From: JAWKTM01 sp041399085
Lineage (GTDB): Bacteria; Planctomycetota; Planctomycetia; Pirellulales; Pirellulaceae
Assembly: GCA_041399085.1 (NCBI GenBank)
Contig: JAWKTM010000006.1
Coordinates: 62,001 to 126,000, forward strand
Direction of reading: 5' to 3'
Length of the DNA stretch: 64,000 nt
The notes under the pieces are model-generated. The model saw nothing but the letters and a program-made list of their open reading frames with translations. It was not told the origin of the DNA and ran no database searches. Made by a program: the position numbers and the translations under genes. Each line of letters opens with the position of its first letter. Position 1 is the first letter of the stretch. Below, one piece after another: positions 29,727-39,848 of the stretch.

Positions 29727-30629
29727 ATGCCGTTGTTGGTTGTTGGCTCTGTCGCTTTGGATTCCGTGGAAACTCCGACCGATTCCCGAGACAACGTGCT
29801 GGGCGGCTCGGCCGTCTTCTTTTCCTACGCCGCCAGCTATTTCACGCCCGTGCGGTTGGTGGGCGTGGTAGGCGACGATTGGCCGAGCGAGCATACCGAG
29901 CTGCTGCAAGGCCGAAAGATCGACACGGCCGGATTGCAGATCGTGCCGGGCAAAGAGACGTTTCGTTGGCGGGGCAAGTATCTGCCGAACATGAACGATC
30001 GCGAAACGCTGGAAGTGCACTTGAACGTGTTCGGCGAATTCGATCCGGTGTTGCCGGAGGAGCACAAGCGCGCCGAGTTTGTGTTTTTGGCCAACGGTTC
30101 GCCGGTCGTGCAGATGAAAGTGTTGGACCAAGTGCCGGGGGCTCGCTTGGCCGTGGCCGACACGATGGATCTTTGGATTCGCGAGCAGCACGGCGAGCTC
30201 ATGCAGTTGCTCAAGCGAATCGACGGTTTGGTTTTGAACGACAGCGAAGCGAAGCTATTAACGGGCGATGAGAACTTGGTGCGAGCCGGACATCGCGTGC
30301 GTGAGATGGGGCCGAAGTTCGTCGTCATCAAGAAGGGCGAGCACGGGGCGATGTTCTTTTCGGAACGCGAGACGTATGTCTTGCCGGCCTATCCGACGGA
30401 GGAAGTCGTCGATCCGACCGGGGCGGGCGATAGCTTTGCCGGTGGCATGATGGGCTACTTGGCCGAGAAGAAATCGTTCGAGCCAACCGTGTTGAAGGAA
30501 GCGATGGCTTACGGCATCTTGGTCGCCAGCTTCAACGTCGAGGATTTCTCGCTGGATCGCATGAAGCGAATCGAACGGGGCGATCTGGAGCTGCGCATGG
30601 AAGCTTATCGGAAGATGTTGTCGTTTTGA
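29727..30629 (+). CDS. PfkB-family carbohydrate kinase
   Basis: 300 residues. Opens LLVVGSVALDSVETP and NVLGGSAVFFSYAASYF (family N-terminal Gly-rich substrate site) and carries the C-terminal signature VVDPTGAGDSFAGGMMGYLA with the catalytic Asp. Transfers phosphate from ATP to a sugar or nucleoside; the substrate is not evident. KYLPNMNDRETLEVHLNVFG forms the lid region. GGAACGCCCCG stands before the ATG. The 3' end overlaps by 25 bp the convergent small gene on the other strand. Confidence 0.9.
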   Translation: MPLLVVGSVALDSVETPTDSRDNVLGGSAVFFSYAASYFTPVRLVGVVGDDWPSEHTELLQGRKIDTAGLQIVPGKETFRWRGKYLPNMNDRETLEVHLNVFGEFDPVLPEEHKRAEFVFLANGSPVVQMKVLDQVPGARLAVADTMDLWIREQHGELMQLLKRIDGLVLNDSEAKLLTGDENLVRAGHRVREMGPKFVVIKKGEHGAMFFSERETYVLPAYPTEEVVDPTGAGDSFAGGMMGYLAEKKSFEPTVLKEAMAYGILVASFNVEDFSLDRMKRIERGDLELRMEAYRKMLSF

Positions 30630-30814
30630 GCGGCGCGGTCCTCTTCGCGTAACCGTTCCGTTTCGCGATGTAGTTCCCCAATATGCGGGTCGTCGGCAAA
30701 CATGCCGACAACCTCGCGCCACGACGTCGACGCGCGCCGTTGTTCAACTAATCGCACAAGCTCAGCGAATTGCGCCTCAAGCGCGGCGATGCGTTTCTCG
30801 AGGTCAGTTTCCAT
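30605..30814 (-). CDS. Small antitoxin-like protein, no toxin partner seen
   Basis: 69 residues: METDLEKRIAALEAQFAELV, a coiled-coil start, then WREVVGMFADDPHIGELHRE and TERLREEDRAA. The W-x-x-x-x-G-x-F-x-D-D-P ... E-x-x-R-x-x-D-R tail resembles small antitoxin-like proteins that often precede PIN-domain toxins; that comparison is from memory. ATG 30812-30814 has AGGAA about 9 nt upstream. No PIN or other toxin gene follows: downstream on this strand is the antisense of pfkB. Its stop region overlaps the pfkB 3' end. Confidence 0.55.
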   Translation of the reverse strand: METDLEKRIAALEAQFAELVRLVEQRRASTSWREVVGMFADDPHIGELHRETERLREEDRAAQNDNIFR

Positions 30815-30960
30815 ATTGCGTGTTCCTGTTGCGAGCCGAGCCATTGTAGCTGAAAAGCTGATTGTCTCGGCTGGGATAAATGCGAGTCCGCTACTTCTGC
30901 TCCTGCCGGCCCGCGCGGCGGCCTGATACATTGCCGGTCTCACACGAACCTTGGAGGAAT

Positions 30961-31804
<844 letters not shown>

Positions 31805-31826
31805 GGCATCCCGACGGAAGCGACTC

Positions 31827-32936
31827 ATGCGGATCGATCGAATCGAGCTGTACCACGTGGCGATGCCGCTGATCTATCCGTGGCGAACGGCCTACGGCGA
31901 GGACGCGGCAATCCATTCGGTGTTGTGCCGCATGAGCAGCGGTTCGATCGACGCTTGGGGCGAAAGCAGCCCGCTGGCGGCGCCTTGCTACAGTCCCGAA
32001 TGGGGTGGCGGCATCTTTGCCACTTGTCGCGATTGGCTGGCGCCGGCGATCGTCGGTCAGACGATTGATTCCGGCGAGCAGCTTCATGCGAAGCTGGCTC
32101 ATTTCAAGGGAAACCCGTTCGCCAAAGCGGCGCTCGATACGGCTTGGTGGGCGCTGGCTAGTCGGCAGGCGAATCGGCCGCTGCACGAACTGATCGGAGC
32201 GACTCGCCGGCAAGTTGCGGTGGGCGCCGATTTCGGCGTGATGGACGAGGTGGACGAACTGCTGGACGCGATTGGCGGCGCGGTCGAAGCGGGCTTTCCG
32301 CGCGTGAAGCTGAAGTTTCGTCCCGGCTGGGACATTCCGATGCTGGCGGCCGTTCGCCGAAGTTTTCCCCACACGACGTTTCACATCGACTGCAACAGCG
32401 GTTATCGCTTGGCCGACGCCCCACTGTTCTCGGCCGTGGACGAGTTTAATCTGGCGATGATCGAACAACCGCTGGTGCATGACGACTTGCTGGATCATGC
32501 CAAATTGCAACAGCAGATTCGCACGCCGGTTTGTTTGGACGAGAGTCTGACGAGCGTGCATCGCGCCCGGCAGGCGATCGAGTTGGGAAGCTGCCGCTAT
32601 ATGAACATCAAACCGGGGCGCGTCGGCGGCATTACGAACGCCGTGGCGATTCACGACGTGGCTCGGCAGGCCGGAATTCCCTGCTGGATCGGCGGGATGT
32701 TGGAGAGTGCGGTCGGAGCGGCGATCTGTGTGGCTCTGGCGATGCTCGACAACTGCACCTATCCGGCCGACATCTTTCCCAGCAGCCGCTTCTATCATGA
32801 GGACCTGGCTTCGCCGCCGATCGAATTGATCGCGGTCGACGGAATGCCACATGTCGCGGCGTTGGATGAATTGCCCGAGCCCGTGGTGGAACGGTTGCAA
32901 CGATTGTCCGTTCAACAAGCGATCTTGCGGGCCTGA
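31827..32936 (+). CDS. MenC-like enolase-superfamily enzyme (o-succinylbenzoate synthase / N-acylamino acid racemase)
   Basis: 369 residues with all muconate-lactonizing-type residues: K-x-K in RVKLKFRPGWD, metal ligands Asp in FHIDCNSGY, Glu in AMIEQPL and Asp in VCLDESL, second catalytic Lys in MNIKPGRVGG, and the C-terminal GMLESAVGAA, which is characteristic of the OSBS/NSAR group. It would make o-succinylbenzoate for menaquinone or racemise N-acyl amino acids; no other men genes are in the window, so the choice is open. Starts 22 nt after the broken isomerase gene and may share its transcript. Confidence 0.88.
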   Translation: MRIDRIELYHVAMPLIYPWRTAYGEDAAIHSVLCRMSSGSIDAWGESSPLAAPCYSPEWGGGIFATCRDWLAPAIVGQTIDSGEQLHAKLAHFKGNPFAKAALDTAWWALASRQANRPLHELIGATRRQVAVGADFGVMDEVDELLDAIGGAVEAGFPRVKLKFRPGWDIPMLAAVRRSFPHTTFHIDCNSGYRLADAPLFSAVDEFNLAMIEQPLVHDDLLDHAKLQQQIRTPVCLDESLTSVHRARQAIELGSCRYMNIKPGRVGGITNAVAIHDVARQAGIPCWIGGMLESAVGAAICVALAMLDNCTYPADIFPSSRFYHEDLASPPIELIAVDGMPHVAALDELPEPVVERLQRLSVQQAILRA

Positions 32937-33073
32937 TTGAGACGGGGATTTTCTCGCGCGACGCACCGCCGCGAGCTATACATTGCCGGGAGCCGGCCCG
33001 ATGCGCGGCTTCCGATCCCCGGTTCTCAATTCATCGAGCGACGACCAAACGATCGCTCTGGCGGAGGTGCGGC

Positions 33074-33406
33074 ATGACGCGGTTTGGCGGACGGACGATG
33101 GCGATTCTGGCGATAGTCGTTGCTTTCGGGCTATCGGCCGCGAGCGAAGCGGATGCCGGAGGCCGCGGCGGACGTTGGTTTGGCCGGCCGATCGTTTCGC
33201 CCTCGGCGCGAGTCTATTCGACGGCTGGCGCGCCGCTCACTTTCTCGCTGGGCAATTACGGCTTCGGCGCCACGCCGGGAGCGATCTCGCGGGCTCCGTA
33301 TCCCAAGTACTACGGCGAATTTCATTCGCGGCACTTGCAGAACATCGGCATTCCGACCGGCGACATCGGCATCCGCGGCAACGGTTTGTATGGAACGCCG
33401 TGGTAA
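33074..33406 (+). CDS. Small secreted Gly/Tyr-rich protein
   Basis: 110 residues: signal peptide (MAILAIVVAFGLSAASEADA), then GGRGGRWFGRPIVSPSARVY and a Gly-, Tyr- and Pro-rich body ending GIRGNGLYGTPW. GGAGGTG stands before the ATG. Small secreted proteins of this composition are common in planctomycetes; the function is unknown. Confidence 0.72.
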   Translation: MTRFGGRTMAILAIVVAFGLSAASEADAGGRGGRWFGRPIVSPSARVYSTAGAPLTFSLGNYGFGATPGAISRAPYPKYYGEFHSRHLQNIGIPTGDIGIRGNGLYGTPW

Positions 33407-33420
33407 GGCGACCGGCAGCT

Positions 33421-33503
33421 AAAAAATATAAGCACGCGGCGCGGCAAGTGAATCGACGAACTCACTGGCTCGCGCCGCGCGCTCGTAGTCGGGCATATTT
33501 TTT
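33421..33503. terminator. Large bidirectional hairpin, probable terminator
   Basis: AAAAAATA at 33421-33428 and TATTTTTT at 33496-33503 flank nested stems GCGGCGCG (33436-33443) / CGCGCCGC (33471-33478) and AGTGA/TCACT in the loop. It starts 15 bases after the stop of the small secreted protein. T-runs on both strands would allow termination either way. Confidence 0.6.
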
Positions 33504-33539
33504 GTTGCCGCTGGCCTAGACAACTGCCGGCTCTTCTTT

Positions 33540-33800
33540 GCACGCTCAGCTCCTTTGCCAGACGGAGCATTCATGCGCGATCTGGGAGATCGGACTTGCT
33601 GATTTGCGCTGAGTGTCGCTGATCGTTTGCGGCTACTTTGTGCCGGGCGATCGCTACTTTCGCAGAGCGAAAGGCGACTATCTGGAACCGCTGGCGGATA
33701 GCGATGCGCGGCGCTGCTTGTTGGAGCAGCTCTCGCAGCCCATTCTCCCTTGGTTTTGAGCCGGTTCGGTCCGCGCGAAACACTCGCGAAAAATAAAAAC
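33540..33800. other. Gene-free stretch with a copy of a dispersed repeat
   Basis: No gene seen. At 33651-33682 TCGCTACTTTCGCAGAGCGA and AAGGCGACTAT match one arm of the palindromic repeat at 37584-37662. Confidence 0.55.
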
Positions 33801-33808
33801 ACATCTGG

Positions 33809-33842
33809 TTGTCAAAATTGCGATAAATGCGTATAACGATAA
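33809..33842 (+). promoter_or_regulatory. Sigma70-type promoter of the suf operon with a CGATAA direct repeat
   Basis: TTGTCA (33809-33814), 17-bp spacer, TATAAC (33832-33837), about 34 bases before the sufR ATG. CGATAA occurs inside the spacer (33821-33826) and again over the -10 end (33837-33842), a 16-bp period. Since SufR proteins repress their own operon in other bacteria, these could be operator half sites; this part is inference. Confidence 0.6.
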
Positions 33843-33870
33843 GACCGATGAACGAACCGGGAGTTTTCCC

Positions 33871-34512
33871 ATGACCGACGACCTCCTTTCCTCCGACACG
33901 CCGCTGCTCGATTTGCTTCGCAAACGGGGTGCGCTGACCGTGCCGGAAATCGGCGAAGCGATGGGAGTTACGGCGACCGCCGTGCGTCAACGGCTGAACC
34001 GCCTGATGGCTCAGCGGTTGATTCAGCGAACTGCGGAAATCGTTGGCCGGGGTCGTCCGAGTCACAAGTATGAACTGACCGATGCTGGGCGACGCAAGAC
34101 GGGGTCGAATTTCGCGGATCTAGCCATCGCCTTGTGGCAAGAAATCCGCGAGATCAAGGATCCCGAAGTTCGGCAAGGGTTGTTGCAGCGGGTTGCTCGG
34201 CGGTTGGCGGACACGTATGCCGGACAGATTTCCGGGCGGACGCTGGCGGAAAAGATGGAGTCGCTGGCCGAGTTGTTGGGCGAACGGCGGATACCGTTCG
34301 AGGTGGACGAGACGGGCATGTTGCCGGTTTTAACGGCATTGGCTTGTCCCTATCCCCAATTAGCGGAACAAGATCGAACGATTTGCGCGATGGAGCGGAT
34401 GCTGTTTTCGGAACTGCTGGGCGAGACCGTGAAGTTGACCGAATGTCGGCTGGACGGTGAGTCGTGTTGTACGTTCGAGGCCCGCGACACATCGCCACAG
34501 GCTGCTAGATAG
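33871..34512 (+). CDS. sufR: SufR-type iron-sulfur-sensing repressor
   Basis: 213 residues. N-terminal winged helix (DLLRKRGALTVPEIGEAMGV, TATAVRQRLNRLMAQRLIQR, GRGRPSHKYELTDAG). The C-terminal half has conserved cysteines at CPYPQLAEQDRTIC, KLTEC and GESCC, the arrangement that holds a 4Fe-4S cluster in SufR. When the cluster is lost, SufR releases suf operon repression in known systems. First gene of the suf operon, with GGGAG before its ATG and a good promoter in front. Confidence 0.9.
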   Translation: MTDDLLSSDTPLLDLLRKRGALTVPEIGEAMGVTATAVRQRLNRLMAQRLIQRTAEIVGRGRPSHKYELTDAGRRKTGSNFADLAIALWQEIREIKDPEVRQGLLQRVARRLADTYAGQISGRTLAEKMESLAELLGERRIPFEVDETGMLPVLTALACPYPQLAEQDRTICAMERMLFSELLGETVKLTECRLDGESCCTFEARDTSPQAAR

Positions 34513-34590
34513 CTGGGCACAAGTTGGTGTATCCTAAGCGGTTTGCGGGATCGTAGATGGTTTTCCTGGTGAACCGGTGAGAAGCGAATT

Positions 34591-35214
34591 ATGACACAGC
34601 CTTGGATTGAAGGACGTTTCGAAGAGAACGTCATTACGACCACCATCGAGCAAGCGATCAACTGGGCTCGGCAGTCCAGCGTGTGGCCGATGACATTCGG
34701 TTTGGCTTGCTGCGCGATCGAGATGATGGCGGCCGGGGCCAGCCGCTATGACATGGATCGGTTCGGCGCGGGAGCGTTTCGGGCCACGCCGCGACAAGCG
34801 GACTTGATGATCGTGGCAGGCACGGTCACTTACAAAATGGCCAGCCGCGTGCGTCGGCTGTACAACATGATGCCGGACCCCAAATTCGTGATCGCGATGG
34901 GCGCGTGCACGGTGGGCGGCGGGCCTTATTTCAAATGGGGTTATCACGTCGTGAAGGGCGTCGACTTGGTCGTGCCGGTTGACGTGTATGTTCCGGGTTG
35001 CCCGCCGCGTCCGGAAGCTTTGCTGGAAGGCCTGATGCGAATTCAGGACAAGATCAAGGGTCACAAGATTGCCAAGCGGAAGTCGGCCGATGGTCGTGCG
35101 TTCCAGGCGGGCATCAAGGTGGACGACGAATTGCCGATGCCGCATCACTCGGGTTACGTGATGGCTCCGGCGGATGTCGAACCGCTGAAGAGTCACCAGA
35201 AGATTACCGGTTAG
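34591..35214 (+). CDS. nuoB: NuoB-like 4Fe-4S subunit of NADH:quinone oxidoreductase, alone inside the suf operon
   Basis: 207 residues with the complete N2-cluster ligand set: FGLACCAIEMM (tandem Cys), AMGACTVGGG and VPGCPPRPEAL. SVWPMTFGLACC and SRYDMDRFG are typical NuoB. In complex I this subunit carries the last cluster before quinone. Here no other nuo gene is present; it stands between sufR and sufC, co-oriented, 41 nt before sufC. The C-terminal extension (residues about 160-207, KIAKRKSADGRAFQAGIKVD) is longer than in minimal NuoB. It may be a displaced complex I subunit or a NuoB homologue used near cluster assembly. Confidence 0.93.
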   Translation: MTQPWIEGRFEENVITTTIEQAINWARQSSVWPMTFGLACCAIEMMAAGASRYDMDRFGAGAFRATPRQADLMIVAGTVTYKMASRVRRLYNMMPDPKFVIAMGACTVGGGPYFKWGYHVVKGVDLVVPVDVYVPGCPPRPEALLEGLMRIQDKIKGHKIAKRKSADGRAFQAGIKVDDELPMPHHSGYVMAPADVEPLKSHQKITG

Positions 35215-35254
35215 TGATTACCGGTCGAGTATTCACTTGGATTTTGAGAAGCCA

Positions 35255-36076
<822 letters not shown>

Positions 36077-36134
36077 GGCTCCCACGTTTTTTCGGGCCAC
36101 ACACTTCAGGACGACTTACCAGACGAGGCACAGC

Positions 36135-37550
36135 ATGGCCACCGATATCACCGCCGACCGCACGCAGGACGCCATTGGCGAAATCAATAAGTACGACTTC
36201 CACACCGAATCGACCGCGGTGTTCAAGGCTCGCAAGGGGTTGGACGCCGAGATCGTGGCTCAGATCTCCGAGATGAAGAACGAGCCCGAGTGGATGCGCG
36301 AGTTTCGCATGAAGTCGTTGGAGATCTTCGAGTCGAAGCCGATGCCGAAATGGGGCGGTTCGATCGACATCGATTTTCAGGACATCTATTACTACCTGAA
36401 GCCGACCGACAAGCAGGGCCGATCGTGGGACGAAGTTCCCCAAGAGATCAAGGATACGTTCGAGAAACTGGGCATTCCCGAGGCGGAGCGCAAGTTCCTC
36501 GCCGGTGTGAAGGCCCAGTTTGAGAGCGAAGTGGTTTACGGTTCGCTCAAGGAAGACCTCGGCAAGCAGGGCGTACTGTTCACCGATACGGACACGGCGG
36601 TTCGCGAGCATCCCGAGTTGGTGAAGGAGTTCTTCGGCACGGTGATTCCGCCGACGGACAATAAGTTCGCCGCGTTGAACTCGGCCGTTTGGTCCGGCGG
36701 CTCGTTTATCTACATCCCGCCCGGCGTGAAGATCGACTTCCCGTTGCAGGCTTACTTCCGCATCAACGCGGAGAACATGGGCCAGTTCGAGCGGACGCTG
36801 ATCATCGTCGACGAAGGGGCCGAGGTGCATTACGTCGAAGGCTGCACGGCCCCGATGTACTCGACCGAAAGCCTGCACTCGGCGGTCGTGGAAATCATCG
36901 TCAAGCGTGGCGGCCGTTGTCGCTATACGACGATTCAAAACTGGGCGAACAACATTTACAACTTGGTGACCAAGCGGGCGATGGCGTATGCCGACGCCAC
37001 GATGGAATGGATCGACGGCAACTTGGGCAGTCGGCTGACGATGAAATATCCGGCCGTCTATATGATGGAGCCAGGGGCGCGGGGCGAGATTCTGTCGATC
37101 GCTTTCGCGGGACCGGGGCAACATCAGGACGCCGGCGCGAAGCTGGTGCATTGTGCTCCGCATACGACTGGGCAAATCATCTCGAAGTCGATTTCGAAAG
37201 ATGGCGGCCGCAGCAGCTATCGCGGATTGGTCAAGGTCGAGAAGGGCGCGACGGACTCGAAGTGCAACGTGGTCTGCGACGCCTTGATCTTGGACGACGA
37301 GAGCCGCAGCGACACGTATCCGTACATCGAGATCGCCGAGCAAGACGTCACGATTGGTCACGAGGCCAGCGTTTCGCGGATCGGCGAGGAACAGATGTTC
37401 TACTTGATGAGCCGCGGCATGACGGAAGCCGAAGCCAGCACAATGATCGTAAACGGGTTCATCGAGCCGCTGGTGAAAGAGTTGCCGATGGAATACGCGG
37501 TGGAAATGAACCGCTTGATTCAGCTTCAGATGGAAGGCTCGGTCGGCTAA
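36135..37550 (+). CDS. sufB: Fe-S cluster assembly scaffold protein SufB
   Basis: 471 residues, full length. MKSLEIFESKPMPKWGG, GGSFIYIPPGVKIDFPLQAY, YVEGCTAPMYSTESLHSAVV and GHEASVSRIGEEQMFYLMSR are diagnostic. Accepts sulfur and builds the nascent cluster with SufC and SufD. Intact, with no indels, unlike many neighbours. A repeat-filled gap of 180 bp separates it from sufD. Confidence 0.98.
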   Translation: MATDITADRTQDAIGEINKYDFHTESTAVFKARKGLDAEIVAQISEMKNEPEWMREFRMKSLEIFESKPMPKWGGSIDIDFQDIYYYLKPTDKQGRSWDEVPQEIKDTFEKLGIPEAERKFLAGVKAQFESEVVYGSLKEDLGKQGVLFTDTDTAVREHPELVKEFFGTVIPPTDNKFAALNSAVWSGGSFIYIPPGVKIDFPLQAYFRINAENMGQFERTLIIVDEGAEVHYVEGCTAPMYSTESLHSAVVEIIVKRGGRCRYTTIQNWANNIYNLVTKRAMAYADATMEWIDGNLGSRLTMKYPAVYMMEPGARGEILSIAFAGPGQHQDAGAKLVHCAPHTTGQIISKSISKDGGRSSYRGLVKVEKGATDSKCNVVCDALILDDESRSDTYPYIEIAEQDVTIGHEASVSRIGEEQMFYLMSRGMTEAEASTMIVNGFIEPLVKELPMEYAVEMNRLIQLQMEGSVG

Positions 37551-37583
37551 GGAGCGATTGCTGGGTTGCCATCGTCGCTGTAA

Positions 37584-37662
37584 TAGTCGCTGAAATAGTC
37601 GCCTTTCGCTCCGCGAAAGTGCGGCCTTCGCTCCTTTCGCGGAGCGAAAGGCGACTATCGGA
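37584..37662. repeat. Palindromic dispersed repeat between sufB and sufD
   Basis: TAGTCGCCTTTCGCTCCGCG AAAGT is followed, after GCGGCCTTCGCT, by its inverse CCTTTCGCGGAGCGAAAGGC GACTA. The hairpin has arms of about 20 bp. Partial copy at 33651-33682. Lying inside an operon, it could shape mRNA processing or stability, or be inert. Confidence 0.8.
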
Positions 37663-37731
37663 AGTCCATGACAGCAATTGTTCCTCAAATCGAGTTCCAC
37701 AGTCTTCGTACAAACAAGACAACACACATAC

Positions 37732-39042
37732 ATGACTCATACCGCAACGCAGACACCGTTCACTCAGGAAGGCTTCGAGGCTTTCCTGGCGACTCGGCAA
37801 GAGCCAGCTTGGCTGATCGAACAGCGGCGGCAAGCGTGGGAAACGTTCTCTCGCATGTCCTGGCCGGCTCGTAATGACGAAGAGTGGATTCGCACGGACA
37901 TTCGGCTGTTTCATCTGGGCAACTATTCGCTGCCGACCGAATCGCCCGCCGATGCGTCCGCGTTTTCGCCGCTGTTGTCGGAAGGCGTCGAGCTGGCGGG
38001 AAGCGTGGCGACGGTGGACAGCCAACCGACGCACGTGTCGTTGAAGAGCCGCTGGGCCGAACGCGGCGTGATCTTTGGCGGCCTAGACGAATTGGTGCGC
38101 GAGCACGGCGACTTGGTTCGCAAATATCTCTTCTCGGTGGTCGACGCCGAATACGATCGGTTCGCGGCCTTGCAAGCGGCTTGCTGGAGCGGTGGCAGCT
38201 TGCTGTATGTTCCGCGCGGTGTGACGGTCGACGAGCCGCTGCATGTGTCGTCGGCAATGACCGACGGCGGCTCGGACTTGGGCCACACGCTGATCGTGTT
38301 GGAAGAAGGCGCCGAAGCGACCGTGCTGTGCGAAACGCTAAGCGGCGCGGAACAACACGGCGGTTTCCACTGCGGCGCTCTGGAAATCATCCAGATGCCG
38401 GGCTCGAATCTGCGTTTCGTTAGCTTGCAGGACTGGGGCCACAAGGTGTGGCACTTCGCTCATCAGCGGGCCAGCGTCGGGCGCGACGCTTCGCTGCAAT
38501 GGACGATTGGGGCACTTGGCAGTCGACTATCCAAGGTCAACCAACACGTGGCGTTGGTCGGTCCAGGCGCGTACTCGCAAGTGAACGGCACGATGTTCAC
38601 CGAAGGAACGCAGCACATTTCTTATCACACTTTGCAACACCACGTGGCTCCGCAATGTCGCAGCGATTTCCTGTACAAGGCTGCGTTACAAGACAAGTCG
38701 CGAACCGTTTGGCGCGGGATGATCAAAGTCGATCAGGAAGCGCAGAAGACGGACGGCTATCAGCGTAACGATAATTTGTTGCTCAGCCGCACGGCTCGCG
38801 CGGATTCGATTCCGGGGCTTGAGATCGAAGCGGACGACGTGCGCTGCACGCATGGTTCGACCACCGGTAAGATCGACGAGGAATTGATCTTCTACGCCCA
38901 GTGTCGTGGCTACACGCGAGGCGAAGCGACGCGGATGATCGTAACTGGCTTTTTCCAACAGATTTTTGACCGCATTACGATCGAAAGCGTCCGCGAAGCT
39001 TTGGGGCACGCAATCGCTCGGCGAGTGCGCGAGTACGAATAG
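37732..39042 (+). CDS. sufD: Fe-S cluster assembly protein SufD
   Basis: 436 residues. SRMSWPARNDEEWIRTDI, CWSGGSLLYVPRGVTVDEPL, DKSRTVWRGMIKVDQEAQKT and the C-terminal CTHGSTTGKIDEELIFYAQC with RGYTRGEATRMIVTGFF mark SufD. Works as SufB partner, with the conserved His in CTHGST region. ATG 37732 (MTHTATQTPF) preferred over an upstream in-frame TTG. Confidence 0.96.
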   Translation: MTHTATQTPFTQEGFEAFLATRQEPAWLIEQRRQAWETFSRMSWPARNDEEWIRTDIRLFHLGNYSLPTESPADASAFSPLLSEGVELAGSVATVDSQPTHVSLKSRWAERGVIFGGLDELVREHGDLVRKYLFSVVDAEYDRFAALQAACWSGGSLLYVPRGVTVDEPLHVSSAMTDGGSDLGHTLIVLEEGAEATVLCETLSGAEQHGGFHCGALEIIQMPGSNLRFVSLQDWGHKVWHFAHQRASVGRDASLQWTIGALGSRLSKVNQHVALVGPGAYSQVNGTMFTEGTQHISYHTLQHHVAPQCRSDFLYKAALQDKSRTVWRGMIKVDQEAQKTDGYQRNDNLLLSRTARADSIPGLEIEADDVRCTHGSTTGKIDEELIFYAQCRGYTRGEATRMIVTGFFQQIFDRITIESVREALGHAIARRVREYE

Positions 39043-39064
39043 TCGTCGAGCGAAGTAGTTTCCA

Positions 39065-39382
39065 ATGTCTGAATTTGTGCGAATTGCCGGCGTTGCCGAC
39101 ATCCCGGATCCCGGAAAACAGTTGTTCGAAGTCGACGAGCGAATCGTCGTGCTGTTCCATGTGGCTGGCGAGTTCTACTGCCTGGACGACGTTTGCACGC
39201 ATGATGGCGGTCCATTGGGCGAAGGCGCCCTGGATGGCTGCGCGATCGCTTGTCCTCGTCACGGCGCGAAGTTCGATATTCGCACCGGCAAAGCGTTGAC
39301 GATGCCGGCCACGGAAGACACCGTCGCTCATGAAGTCAAAGTCGAGGGCGATTCGGTGTTCGTCCGCATTCGCGAATCCTAG
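39065..39382 (+). CDS. Rieske-type [2Fe-2S] ferredoxin of the suf operon
   Basis: 105 residues with both Rieske ligand pairs: CTHDGGPLGEGALDG (C-x-H) and CPRHGAKFDIRTGKAL (C-x-x-H). Resembles ferredoxin components of non-heme oxygenases and the Rieske proteins often found inside suf operons, where they may supply electrons. 22 nt after sufD and 12 nt before sufT, so surely co-transcribed. Confidence 0.93.
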   Translation: MSEFVRIAGVADIPDPGKQLFEVDERIVVLFHVAGEFYCLDDVCTHDGGPLGEGALDGCAIACPRHGAKFDIRTGKALTMPATEDTVAHEVKVEGDSVFVRIRES

Positions 39383-39394
39383 GAGGGCTGAGTC

Positions 39395-39712
39395 ATGGCC
39401 GTTTCGGAAGAAATCGTTCGCGAAGAACTCAAAAAGGTGATTGACCCCGAGCTGTTCGTCAACATTGTGGATCTGGGCTTGATCTACGTCGTCGAAACGG
39501 TCGACCGCGAAGATGAAAAGCAAGACGTGAAGATCGAAATGACGATGACCAGCCCAATGTGTCCGGCCGGACCTCAATTGATCGCCAACAGCAAACAAGT
39601 GGTGTCGGCATTGGACGGCGTCGAAAACGTCGAAGTCAAAATCGTGATGGACCCGCCCTGGACGCCGGATCGCATGACGGAAGACGCTCGCGATCAACTG
39701 GGAATCTTCTAA
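39395..39712 (+). CDS. sufT: SufT / MIP18-family (DUF59) Fe-S maturation factor
   Basis: 105 residues: ELKKVIDPELFVNIVDLGLI (the DPE motif of the family), MTMTSPMCPAGPQLIANSKQ with the conserved Cys, and VKIVMDPPWTPDRMTEDAR. Helps transfer clusters under iron limitation in known cases. GGAGGGCTGAGTC before ATG. Last gene of the operon. Confidence 0.95.
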   Translation: MAVSEEIVREELKKVIDPELFVNIVDLGLIYVVETVDREDEKQDVKIEMTMTSPMCPAGPQLIANSKQVVSALDGVENVEVKIVMDPPWTPDRMTEDARDQLGIF

Positions 39713-39791
39713 TTTCCTAGCAAGAGACTTTGTAGCGGAAGTGCGCGAGCACGCCGGTTTCCGGTAACGTTTTATCTGCCGGTCGCCAAAA

Positions 39792-39823
39792 AACGCCCCT
39801 GGCCCGATTGCTCAGACCAGGGG
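39792..39823 (-). terminator. Terminator of the Ro60-like gene
   Basis: Read on the minus strand: CCCCTGG (39817-39823 complement), 14-nt loop, CCAGGGG, then T-rich TTTTTT from the A-run at 39788-39793. It lies 26 bases after the Ro60-like stop. Confidence 0.75.
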
Positions 39824-39848
39824 TGTAAGTTCTTACAACGCTACCTGA

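Noticed and set aside
31806..31826. Separate promoter for the MenC-like gene
   Set aside because: The gap after the isomerase-like gene is only 22 bases and shows no promoter elements.
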